Of a stretch of DNA of 60,693 nt, positions 1 through 7,651 are shown piece after piece. A program made the translations under genes and the position numbers. The DNA lies in contig CAZQVA010000011.1 in NCBI GenBank assembly GCA_964596685.1, forward strand, positions 1-60,693, written 5' to 3'. Below the pieces are notes generated by a model. It saw only the letters and a list, made by a program, of their open reading frames with translations. It made no database searches and was not told where the DNA came from. Source of the DNA: CAZQVA01 sp964596685 (GTDB lineage: Bacteria; Chlamydiota; Chlamydiia; Chlamydiales; VFKH01). How positions within the stretch are numbered: the first letter of the stretch is position 1; every line of letters starts with the position of its first letter.

Positions 1-57
1 AGCACCTTTACATCCCAGCCGTGAACGGATGGGTTTTTCAGGTGCAGGGGATAAATC

Positions 58-112
58 GGGATTGAATTTCGATAAATCGAAGATGAAATACCCAATCTGC
101 TCAATCTGGGTT
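58..112. repeat. Dispersed palindromic repeat, family A, degenerate copy
   Basis: This stretch matches, with few differences, the reverse complement of the intact copy at 47594-47667, including the right arm ending CCAATCTGCTCAATC. The left arm is degraded here. The end of the repeat supplies the stop codon region of the phosphoglucomutase gene, just as the other copy supplies the stop codon of a TPR gene. Bases 1-57 hold nothing else I can identify. Confidence 0.7.
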
Positions 113-1880
113 ATGACCCTACAAGAGTTTTAAACGCATTGAGTAACTGATCTAAACGCTTGTCCGCATGCTGAACACTCTCTTCGAGGTGAGAAGCATC
201 CACTTTCCCCATATTTACCTCGCCATACAACTTGATCTTAGGTTCTGTACCAGAAGGACGCACTACCAAGCGACTGCCATCTTTTAACCAATACACTAAT
301 ACATTAGAACGCGGAAGAGTTAGGGGTGTTTTGGTATTCTGGAGAAGGTCGTGGTGGATTCTTAAATCATAATCATCTATTGCTGTAATGGCCACGCCTC
401 CAATAGCTTTAGGCTGGTTATCTCTCAATTCTTTCATCATTGCAGCGATCTTTGTCGCCCCTTCCTTCCCTTCAAAGGTCAATGAAATAAGGCGTTCCTT
501 AAAAAGACCATATTCTTCATAAATCTTCTGTAAAAGATCAACCAAAGTTTTTCCCTGCAATTTCTGATGAAGAGTCGCTTCGGCAACTAATACGGAAGAA
601 ATAACAGCGTCCTTATCGCGCGTATTAGAGCCCAACATTGTGCCATAAGACTCTTCTCCTCCATAAATGTACTCATACCCCGTAGGAGATTGTTCCCACT
701 GCCCAATCAATTGACCAATATATTTAAATCCAGTCAAAACATTGAAACAGGGTTTTTTGTATCCTTGAGCAATGGCAGCAAATAACTCACTTGTGACGAT
801 CGTTTTAATAAATGCCGCACGCTCTGGCAAACGATTTTGCTCAGTAAGCGCTTCACAAACGTGTTTCAAACAGATGCATGCGATTTCATTGCCATTGAGT
901 AGGACTGGCTTTCCGCGATGCATCACCACGGCCCCGAGTCGATCAGAATCGGGATCTGTTGCGATTAAAATATCGCCTCCAATTGCCTGTAGCTGCTCAA
1001 TTCCCAATTTGAGAGCGGCTGCCTCTTCAGGATTGGGATAAGGCGTTGTTGGAAAATCTCCATTGGGTACAGACTGCTCTTTCACGTAAAATGGTTCAGC
1101 AAATCCCCACGCTGCAAAAGCTTTAGGCACCATAGTGATACCGGCCCCATAAAGGGGGGTATATACTACTTTTAACTCTTTGCTATGTGCAAGAGCCTCA
1201 TCTCTATAATGCTGCAAGGGACTGATTGCCTGCAGATATTCCTTATCAATTTCATCATCGATGATCTCAATTAAAGGGTGATTGAGGGGGATTTTTTGAG
1301 TATCTTTGACCTGTTTAGGACATATAATCGCTTTGACCTCAGCGATGATACCCTCATCATGAGGTGGCAACACTTGTGCCCCATCACGCCAATAGACCTT
1401 ATAACCATTATACTCTTTGGGATTATGAGATGCCGTTACCATGATAGCAGCGGTACACTTCTTGTAACGGCAACCAAAGGAGACCAAGGGAACAGGTCTT
1501 AAATTCTTATACAGATAGACGCGAATTCCATTTGCAACCAAAACTTTTGCACTTTCTTCAGCAAAGCGTTGTGAATTATGACGTGAATCAAACCCGATCA
1601 ACACGCTATATGGAGCTGGCTGCTCCTTTTGCTTCAGGATATAATTTGCAAGACCCTGTGTCGCTGCCTTCACAGTATATAAATTCATGCGGTTAGATCC
1701 CACACCCATGATCCCACGCAATCCTCCCGTACCAAAATCTAGAGTTTTATAAAAAGCATCGATGACTTCTGTGCGGTCTTTTTTAAGCAACTCGCGCACT
1801 TGTTGTTTTGTCTGTTCATCGTAGTCGCCTTCTAACCACTCTTTCAGATTTATTTCGGTTTGTTGATCGAACTGTTCCAT
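111..1880 (-). CDS. pgm: Phosphoglucomutase/phosphomannomutase (PGM2-like)
   Basis: A cytosolic alpha-D-phosphohexomutase that interconverts hexose 1- and 6-phosphates (glucose or mannose), linking glycogen and sugar-nucleotide metabolism to glycolysis. The phosphoserine loop TASHNPKEYNGYK has its serine near residue 151. The metal loop reads DPDSDR, the sugar-specificity loop GGEESYG and the phosphate-binding loop RPSGTEPKIK, so all four catalytic segments are present in the right order. The 589 residues fit the longer PGM2/PgcA branch rather than the 450-residue GlmM branch. Its stop codon lies in a dispersed repeat. The exact preferred sugar cannot be read from sequence; a phosphopentomutase side activity is possible in this branch. 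Confidence 0.93.
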   Translation of the reverse strand: MEQFDQQTEINLKEWLEGDYDEQTKQQVRELLKKDRTEVIDAFYKTLDFGTGGLRGIMGVGSNRMNLYTVKAATQGLANYILKQKEQPAPYSVLIGFDSRHNSQRFAEESAKVLVANGIRVYLYKNLRPVPLVSFGCRYKKCTAAIMVTASHNPKEYNGYKVYWRDGAQVLPPHDEGIIAEVKAIICPKQVKDTQKIPLNHPLIEIIDDEIDKEYLQAISPLQHYRDEALAHSKELKVVYTPLYGAGITMVPKAFAAWGFAEPFYVKEQSVPNGDFPTTPYPNPEEAAALKLGIEQLQAIGGDILIATDPDSDRLGAVVMHRGKPVLLNGNEIACICLKHVCEALTEQNRLPERAAFIKTIVTSELFAAIAQGYKKPCFNVLTGFKYIGQLIGQWEQSPTGYEYIYGGEESYGTMLGSNTRDKDAVISSVLVAEATLHQKLQGKTLVDLLQKIYEEYGLFKERLISLTFEGKEGATKIAAMMKELRDNQPKAIGGVAITAIDDYDLRIHHDLLQNTKTPLTLPRSNVLVYWLKDGSRLVVRPSGTEPKIKLYGEVNMGKVDASHLEESVQHADKRLDQLLNAFKTLVGS

Positions 1881-2012
1881 ATGTGTGAGCCCCCATCATA
1901 TATTCCCTTATTAACAAAAAAATTAAGGATTGTCAAGTCTAAAGGATCTATGATAGAATCATTCGATATTTCTTTAATTTTTTTTAAAATTACACATTAA
2001 AAAAAATAAAAT

Positions 2013-2042
2013 ATATAGAACCTTTTGCAAAAGGCTCTATAT
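2013..2042. repeat. Palindromic repeat, family C, copy 1
   Basis: The core CCTTTTGCAAAAGG at 2021-2034 is a perfect 14-bp palindrome, extended on both sides by ATATAGA/TCTATAT with a single mismatch between arms. It lies 23 bases before the start of the symporter gene and between two divergent genes. The same core occurs at 28343-28356, and half of it at 42003-42018. It could fold into a hairpin or be a protein-binding site. Confidence 0.6.
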
Positions 2043-2065
2043 TCCACTACTTTGGGTAGGAGTTT

Positions 2066-3442
2066 ATGAAAGCACAACGCGAACATTGGGGATCATACTT
2101 AGGAATGATCATGGCAGCTGCAGGATCTGCAATTGGCCTTGGAACCCTCTGGAAATTCCCTTATGTCACAGGCCAAAATGGAGGAGGACTTTTCGTCTTT
2201 CTTTACCTGATCTGTACATTAGCGATTGGAATCCCTCTCTTTATTGGCGAGTTAATTCTCGGCCGACGAGCCCAAAGAGGCGCCGTTGGATCATTCATTG
2301 AAATGACAGAACCAGCAACCAAATGGCAAGCCGTAGGTTGGATGGGGGTTGCCTCATCTTTCTTGATCATGACTTACTATAGCGTGATCTCTGGATGGGG
2401 ATTGAATTATCTTTTCATGTCACTTTGTCAATTTTATCAGGGCAAAACACCTCAAGAAATTACAGGTGTCTTTGATATTCTTTATCGCTCTGCAGATATT
2501 AGTCTTTTTTGGCATGTGCTCTTCACTTTAATCACCGTGGGTGTTGTCTTTCAGGGGATCCGCAAGGGGATTGAATACTGGAGCCGCATTATGACAACAG
2601 GTTTGTTGGTGCTCCTTTTAGGTCTCTTCTTTTACAGCACTCAATTGGAAGGGTTTTCCAAAGCGGCGCATTTTATATTTTACCCCGACCTCTCAAAATT
2701 TTCTGCCACTGGGGCTTTAGAAGCTGTTGGTTTGTCGTTCTTTACCTTAAGTTTAGGTCAGGGCATCATCATCACCTACGGCAGTTACATGAAGCGTAGT
2801 GAAGATCCAACAAAAACGGCTCTCATTATTGGTGGAAGTGTGATTTTAATTTCGCTACTCTCTGCTATGATGATTTTCCCTATGGTTTTCACCTATGGTT
2901 TATCGCCACAAGAGGGTTTTAGCTTAGTCTTTAAAACACTTCCTGTGCTTTTTTCACAAATGCCAGGCGCCTTACTAATCTCGGTAGCTTTCTTTTCCCT
3001 ACTTGTCTTTACTGCCCTCACCTCCGCAATCGCACTTGTAGAGGTTGTCGCTGCCAATATGATCGATCTTTTCGGTTGGACACGTAAAAAAGCAGTTTGG
3101 TGCACAGGCATTGCTTCTGCAATCGTCGGTATTCCCAGCGCGCTTGCTGGAGCTGGAACGATATTCGGAGACTGGACTTCACTTTACGGAAAGAATTTTT
3201 TCCTAACGGTCGATAATCTGGTGTCTGTGTGGTTGCTTCCCGTTGGTGGTGGTTTGACGGCTGTTTTTATGGGATGGCGTATCCATAAATCCGTTTCATA
3301 TGAAGAGTTTTGTCAAGGAAGTCGTTTTGGATGGATGTATCGCCCGTGGCTCTTCCTGATTCGTTGGGTAGCTCCTGCAGCGATTTTGATGATGATCCTC
3401 CAGCAGAGTGGTTTGATCGATTTAAGTCGATTAACTAGCTAG
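2066..3442 (+). CDS. Sodium-dependent symporter, SNF family
   Basis: A 458-residue inner-membrane protein of the neurotransmitter:sodium symporter family, importing an amino acid or similar solute with Na+. The first membrane segment carries the family signature GSAIGLGTLWKFPY, which binds Na+ and substrate in LeuT-type carriers, followed by NGGGLF. About eleven hydrophobic segments follow. An AGG AG ribosome site sits 4-9 bases before the ATG. The 3' end overlaps the convergent cytochrome gene by 8 bp. Classical Chlamydia species carry two such genes. The substrate cannot be told from the sequence. Confidence 0.92.
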   Translation: MKAQREHWGSYLGMIMAAAGSAIGLGTLWKFPYVTGQNGGGLFVFLYLICTLAIGIPLFIGELILGRRAQRGAVGSFIEMTEPATKWQAVGWMGVASSFLIMTYYSVISGWGLNYLFMSLCQFYQGKTPQEITGVFDILYRSADISLFWHVLFTLITVGVVFQGIRKGIEYWSRIMTTGLLVLLLGLFFYSTQLEGFSKAAHFIFYPDLSKFSATGALEAVGLSFFTLSLGQGIIITYGSYMKRSEDPTKTALIIGGSVILISLLSAMMIFPMVFTYGLSPQEGFSLVFKTLPVLFSQMPGALLISVAFFSLLVFTALTSAIALVEVVAANMIDLFGWTRKKAVWCTGIASAIVGIPSALAGAGTIFGDWTSLYGKNFFLTVDNLVSVWLLPVGGGLTAVFMGWRIHKSVSYEEFCQGSRFGWMYRPWLFLIRWVAPAAILMMILQQSGLIDLSRLTS

Positions 3443-5498
3443 TCTTTTTCTTCACAGGCTGTTTTAACACAGGCGAACCCCCTTGATCATTGAAAGTCAC
3501 AGGGGGTATACCACTCACCGATGCAACAACTTCCTTGTACAGGCGAATTTGCTCTTCTCTAAGCGCTGCTGTCTGATCTTGACATTCTTTGATCATTCCA
3601 CTCAAAGAAGGATCTTTCGTCGATTCTTGGCATTCTCTTGCCTTTTCTGCAATTTCTTCTTGGCGCATGTTACAAATCAGGCCCGCTTGAGGATTCCAGC
3701 TAAAGAGCGACCCATGCACTTCGAGCATATGTAAAAACTTTTCAGCACAAGTCCTTTGCCCACTTGCTGCGACTGTTTCCGCCAATTTTTCATAAAGGTC
3801 ATTTTCTTTCTGTACACTAGCAATCAACGCAGACACTTTTTCTTTTAAGGCATCTTGCTGTGAGGCATAACATTTGAGACGCTCAAGAGCTTCTTGAGAA
3901 GCAATAAAACTAGTATAAAGCTGCTGATCTGCCTCGAAGGGAAATTCTTTACCCTCTGAAAGAGAGCGAATATACATCACTAACTGTAAACGCTGCAGAG
4001 CTGAAGTATTGTCTCCAAAAGGAGTCATGGCAGTTCCAGGAACCCCATATTTGATCGCTTTTAAAAGGAATAAATCGTCGCAGGCATTTAACCAGGTGAC
4101 ATTTCTTAAATTTTGAGGCTTGGCATCTTTCATAGGCAGCTTGCGCTTGCCATTTCCATGTCCCTCTTCACCATGGCAAGAGGCACAACTTGCCTCAAAG
4201 AGCTTTTCTCCAGCCTCCAAGTTGGCGGGCGTAAATAAATCGCGTTGAATGCGGTACTCGACCTCACCGCTCGTTTCCTTTTGCGTAAAGATGTCTATTC
4301 CTTGCAGAGGACTCTTTTCGTTTTTTAGCTCCTGCACCACATTTTCTATGGTGTAGTGCGGAACTTGATAAGACGAACCATCGTCTGGCAACATACTATA
4401 AATCCAAGAGACCATCTGTGTAATTTGTGCGGAAGTCAAAACGGGCTTGTGATCGGGTAAATAACTCTTGTCCCATGGGGGCATCGAAGTTCCAACAATG
4501 CCATTTTCAATGGCGCTAGAGGTCCTAGTCTTTGTCAATCCCAACATAAAAGCGGTGTTTTTTAAGTTTTTTACAACGGGATATAAACGCGCTGCGACGG
4601 GGCCATTTCCCTCTAGGTTAGCTCCATGACAGTCTGCACAACAAAGTTGATAGGCTTTTTCAGGGTTATAACCACTTTTTTGCCACTCTTGATAAAGTTC
4701 ATCGCGATTCTTTTGTCCTAAAATGACAAGCATCTTCGTGAGATCATAAAACTCCTGTTCAGAGAAGGGAAAAGCAGGCATATAGGTCCCAGGAGTATAG
4801 GCAGCGGGATCTTTAAAGTGTCCCATCAACCAACTTTCTTCACGATAGACACCACACCAATGCAGAGGCGGCGCAATCAAGCGTCCCAATCCGTAGGTTT
4901 CAATATAGAAAAATAGAGTATTCCTAAAAACACTTTTCCAGCGCGTTTGAAGTGGGATAGGCGTTTTCTTGTCGGTAAATTCCTTTATTTTTTTCTTATA
5001 AGCAAAATCAAACGCGGGAAAATAGGAAACCAGCGATACGTCGGGATTTTTCTCAAGAATTTGCAAAATCGTATCCTGACGATCTGTTACTACAAGGCGT
5101 TGTTCCAAATCAAAAAGATGATTATCAAGTGCGTCTAGACACATTTCTCCCGTTAACTGGCTAGGAAACAACTTTTGAAACCAAAGAGAAGCATCGGGAT
5201 CATCTGACTTGAAGGTGACATTGCCATCAAAACCTTTTAAGCGGTGACAATTACCACAAGCATGTGTCGCATAAAACTCCATCGCGCGATGGAGTTGCGC
5301 AATGACACAAGGTTCGGGAAGTTCTTTTTTTAAGATAACAGCCTTGGGGTGAGTGTGATAGGAGAGGAAAAAGGATTCAGCACCCGAACTGCGCGACCCA
5401 ATTTCAAATGAGAACGGCTGTAAAAAAACAACAGCAACAGCTCCCCCCGTCAATAAGGCTGCAAGACATGGTAACCACCACTTGGTGCGTCCAACCAC
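3435..5498 (-). CDS. Three-haem cytochrome c, CcoO-CcoP fusion
   Basis: A 687-residue membrane-anchored cytochrome c. One N-terminal membrane segment (about residues 8-27) precedes a first haem site CGNCH at 81-85, with a candidate Met ligand in GTYMPAFPF (Met 240). The surrounding pattern GLGRLIAPPLHW...HFKDP resembles CcoO. A second site CADCH (287-291, Met 339 in GTSMPPW) and a third, CASCH (438-442, Met 492), resemble the two haem domains of CcoP. About 180 helical residues at the C-terminus have no counterpart that I know in CcoO or CcoP. The likely role is electron delivery to a cbb3-type terminal oxidase. The catalytic subunit CcoN is not in this window. A CcoS-like gene lies immediately upstream on the same strand. 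The fusion call is my inference from motif order. Confidence 0.8.
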   Translation of the reverse strand: MVGRTKWWLPCLAALLTGGAVAVVFLQPFSFEIGSRSSGAESFFLSYHTHPKAVILKKELPEPCVIAQLHRAMEFYATHACGNCHRLKGFDGNVTFKSDDPDASLWFQKLFPSQLTGEMCLDALDNHLFDLEQRLVVTDRQDTILQILEKNPDVSLVSYFPAFDFAYKKKIKEFTDKKTPIPLQTRWKSVFRNTLFFYIETYGLGRLIAPPLHWCGVYREESWLMGHFKDPAAYTPGTYMPAFPFSEQEFYDLTKMLVILGQKNRDELYQEWQKSGYNPEKAYQLCCADCHGANLEGNGPVAARLYPVVKNLKNTAFMLGLTKTRTSSAIENGIVGTSMPPWDKSYLPDHKPVLTSAQITQMVSWIYSMLPDDGSSYQVPHYTIENVVQELKNEKSPLQGIDIFTQKETSGEVEYRIQRDLFTPANLEAGEKLFEASCASCHGEEGHGNGKRKLPMKDAKPQNLRNVTWLNACDDLFLLKAIKYGVPGTAMTPFGDNTSALQRLQLVMYIRSLSEGKEFPFEADQQLYTSFIASQEALERLKCYASQQDALKEKVSALIASVQKENDLYEKLAETVAASGQRTCAEKFLHMLEVHGSLFSWNPQAGLICNMRQEEIAEKARECQESTKDPSLSGMIKECQDQTAALREEQIRLYKEVVASVSGIPPVTFNDQGGSPVLKQPVKKKTS

Positions 5499-5577
5499 TT
5501 TTCAATCCTCCACTTGGCGCTGTCTTAAGAACTTTTTATAAATCGGCTTTTGAAAAAAAGATATAGCAAGATGCGTG

Positions 5578-5781
5578 TTAATCGCTATCACTTTTTCCCC
5601 CGTCATTACATTTTTTTTTACCTTTCACCGAATCATCAAAACCTTCATCAAAAAAGATCTGGTACTTAGTTTCTTCAATTTGGTCAAATGCGCCTTTTTT
5701 TACTAAAACAAGAAAAAACAAGAAAGCAACGACTCCAAACAACAATCCAAGCGCTAGTGTCCAAAAAAGTTGAGCATCCAT
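5578..5781 (-). CDS. ccoS: CcoS-like cbb3 oxidase assembly peptide
   Basis: A 67-residue peptide with one membrane segment (about residues 5-28), then the pattern GAFDQIEETKYQIFFDE. That closely follows the CcoS signature of a Gly-x-Phe-Asp-Asp/Gln-x-Glu turn and an (I/L)(L/F)FD(D/E) end. CcoS helps insert cofactors into the catalytic subunit of cbb3 oxidases. The C-terminus is lysine- and aspartate-rich. It lies 79 bases upstream of the cytochrome gene on the same strand, supporting a shared role in a cbb3-type chain. Its promoter would fall inside the proposed origin region. Confidence 0.72.
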   Translation of the reverse strand: MDAQLFWTLALGLLFGVVAFLFFLVLVKKGAFDQIEETKYQIFFDEGFDDSVKGKKKCNDGGKSDSD

Positions 5782-5800
5782 TTTTTTTCATTCATTGTGA

Positions 5801-5985
5801 GGGGTGTGGAAAACTTTGTTCAAAGTTGTTCATAATTTGTTCATAACTTTGGGATTGTTCAAAACTTCGCAAGTTATGAACAGCTTATGAACAAGTTATG
5901 AACAGCCCCTATATATAAGGTATTTTGGTGTTTTCAACAACTTCCACACCCCCTGAAGAAGAAGAAGTATTAATACTCTTCTTTT
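5801..5985. other. Putative chromosomal replication origin (oriC)
   Basis: Five exact copies of the 9-mer TTATGAACA or its complement lie at 5827-5835, 5838-5846 (both inverted), 5874-5882, 5885-5893 and 5896-5904, so neighbours are 11 bases apart. Degenerate copies start at 5817 and 5856. The 9-mer differs at one base from the DnaA-box consensus TTATNCACA. The cluster is enclosed by the 11-bp inverted repeat GGGGTGTGGAA (5801-5811 and 5942-5952). TGTGGAAAA at 5805-5813 is itself one mismatch from a DnaA box. An A+T-rich inverted repeat (5961-5985) follows and could serve for unwinding. Genes diverge here, and sampled GC skew changes sign. A complex operator for the divergent genes is the main alternative. 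The rest of the 307-base gap up to 6088 holds no gene. Confidence 0.6.
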
Positions 5986-6088
5986 CCTTTAAGAAAAGTG
6001 CATCTATACCCTCAATTTTGGGGTTTTTCAAAAGGTGCTCGATGAAAAAAGAGTAGTCAAAAACGTTGGCCTTTTTTAGACTTTCCCT

Positions 6089-6793
6089 ATGGAACTGTCA
6101 CCTCATGTTTTTTTCGACCTTGCTGAATCAAGAATCAAAAGCTTGTTTAATGATTGCACCTATGTTTGGATGGCCTTGCATCAATTGGACAACTGGATTC
6201 GTCAACAGGAATTGGGAGTCATTCACTCAAAAGTAGCCTCCTCTGTAACAATCACAAACCCTCATTTGGTGTTTATTGGCACAGATACAGTAATTGAGGA
6301 AGGGGTGACAATTAATGGTCCGGCTTGGATTGGAAATCATTGTCAAATTCGTCAGGGAGCTTACTTAAGAGGACCGGTCATTGTAGCGGATCACGCTGTA
6401 GTGGGGCACTGCTCGGAGATCAAACATTCAGTTCTATTGGAGAAAGCTTGTGCTCCCCATTTCAATTATGTAGGCGATTCTCTTTTGGGTAAAAAGGTGA
6501 ATTTGGGGGCTGGAGTGATTTGTGCCAATTTAAGACTGGATAGAAAGATGGTATCGGTACATGTAGAGTCTTTTAATGGCTTGAGTATTTCAACGGGATT
6601 GTCCAAATTAGGGGCTGTGGTTGGAGATGAGACACAAATTGGATGCAATTCAGTGTTAAATCCCGGTACATTGATTGGTCCACAGAGCCTCATAGCGCCT
6701 CTTAGCAACTTAAGCGGATGTATCCCAACAATGTCTCATTTGAAAAATCAAGTGAAATCAACTCCCTTATCTACAATCTCTTCGCAAGACTAA
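6089..6793 (+). CDS. GlmU-like hexapeptide-repeat transferase
   Basis: A 234-residue protein made mostly of left-handed beta-helix hexapeptide repeats (about residues 55-220), as in sugar-nucleotide acyltransferases. The run APHFNYVGDSLLGKKVNLGA follows the GlmU acetyltransferase region, where the conserved His and Tyr bind substrate. The nucleotidyltransferase domain of full GlmU is missing and the N-terminal 45 residues are short and helical. The protein could acetylate an amino sugar for peptidoglycan or lipopolysaccharide. In Chlamydia a similar short 'glmU' gene lies beside ispA, as here. A bona fide N-acetyltransferase activity is inferred only. Confidence 0.75.
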   Translation: MELSPHVFFDLAESRIKSLFNDCTYVWMALHQLDNWIRQQELGVIHSKVASSVTITNPHLVFIGTDTVIEEGVTINGPAWIGNHCQIRQGAYLRGPVIVADHAVVGHCSEIKHSVLLEKACAPHFNYVGDSLLGKKVNLGAGVICANLRLDRKMVSVHVESFNGLSISTGLSKLGAVVGDETQIGCNSVLNPGTLIGPQSLIAPLSNLSGCIPTMSHLKNQVKSTPLSTISSQD

Positions 6794-6802
6794 GAGGCAT
6801 TT

Positions 6803-7651
6803 TTGAAAGTTTTAAAAGTACTACAAGAAGAGATCCATCAAAGACTACTACAGAAAGTAGAAAGAGAATTTGGTGTACACACAGAGTTAAAAGAAGCTTG
6901 TATATACGCTCTTTCTGGTGCAGGGAAAAGAGTGCGTCCAATCATTGTTCTCCTCGTCGCAAAGGCTTTAGGAAACAATTATGATCTTTGGGATGTAGCT
7001 TTAGGCGTAGAGTTCTTTCACACAGCCTCTTTAATTGCAGATGATTTGCCTTGCATGGATAATGATGATCAGCGAAGAGAGCGCCCCTCCCTCCATAAAG
7101 CTTTTCCCGAAGCTGTGGCCCTTTTATCGAGCTATGCTCTGATTGCAGCTGGCTATCGTACACTATGGCAAACACAGGAAGTCTTGGCAAAAGAAATGCC
7201 TCGTGAAAGAAGTTGTGTGATTGCGCAATTAGCGCTTGAGAATGCAACACATAACACAGGGATTTTGGGAGCCACCGGAGGACAATATCTCGATCTTTTT
7301 TCTAAGGATCTTACACAAGATCGTTTGATGGAGATTTTCCATGGAAAAACAGCCACTTTTTTTGAGATTGCTTTTGTTTTGGGGTGGCTTTTCGGTGGTG
7401 GAGATGTTGCTCTCTTGCCGCGCGTTAAATTGCTCGCTCTCAATTGGGGGCTTGCCTTTCAAATTGCGGATGATCTAGATGATTGGGGGCAAAAAGAGGG
7501 GATGAACCTCGTCGATCATCTGGGAGAAAAAAGGGCAAAAGAGCTGCTTGTTGAAAAAACAAATGAAGCTAGAGAATTGCTTAAAGAGCTTAAGCTCAAT
7601 ACTGAAGAGTTACAGGATCTCTTGAAGATTCTTGTGAGAAGAGATGCGTGA
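6803..7651 (+). CDS. ispA: Polyprenyl diphosphate synthase (IspA family)
   Basis: A 282-residue cytosolic enzyme that chain-extends isoprenyl diphosphates (geranyl/farnesyl or geranylgeranyl), feeding undecaprenyl phosphate and quinone synthesis. The first aspartate-rich motif, DDLPCMDND, is at residues 80-88, the GKRVRP substrate motif at 41-46, and the second motif, DDLDD, at 223-227. The only start in reach is TTG at 6803, preceded by a GAGG ribosome site. The gene follows the GlmU-like gene after nine bases, so the two are probably co-transcribed. Its last 56 bases overlap a convergent gene of unknown function. Confidence 0.93.
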   Translation: MKVLKVLQEEIHQRLLQKVEREFGVHTELKEACIYALSGAGKRVRPIIVLLVAKALGNNYDLWDVALGVEFFHTASLIADDLPCMDNDDQRRERPSLHKAFPEAVALLSSYALIAAGYRTLWQTQEVLAKEMPRERSCVIAQLALENATHNTGILGATGGQYLDLFSKDLTQDRLMEIFHGKTATFFEIAFVLGWLFGGGDVALLPRVKLLALNWGLAFQIADDLDDWGQKEGMNLVDHLGEKRAKELLVEKTNEARELLKELKLNTEELQDLLKILVRRDA

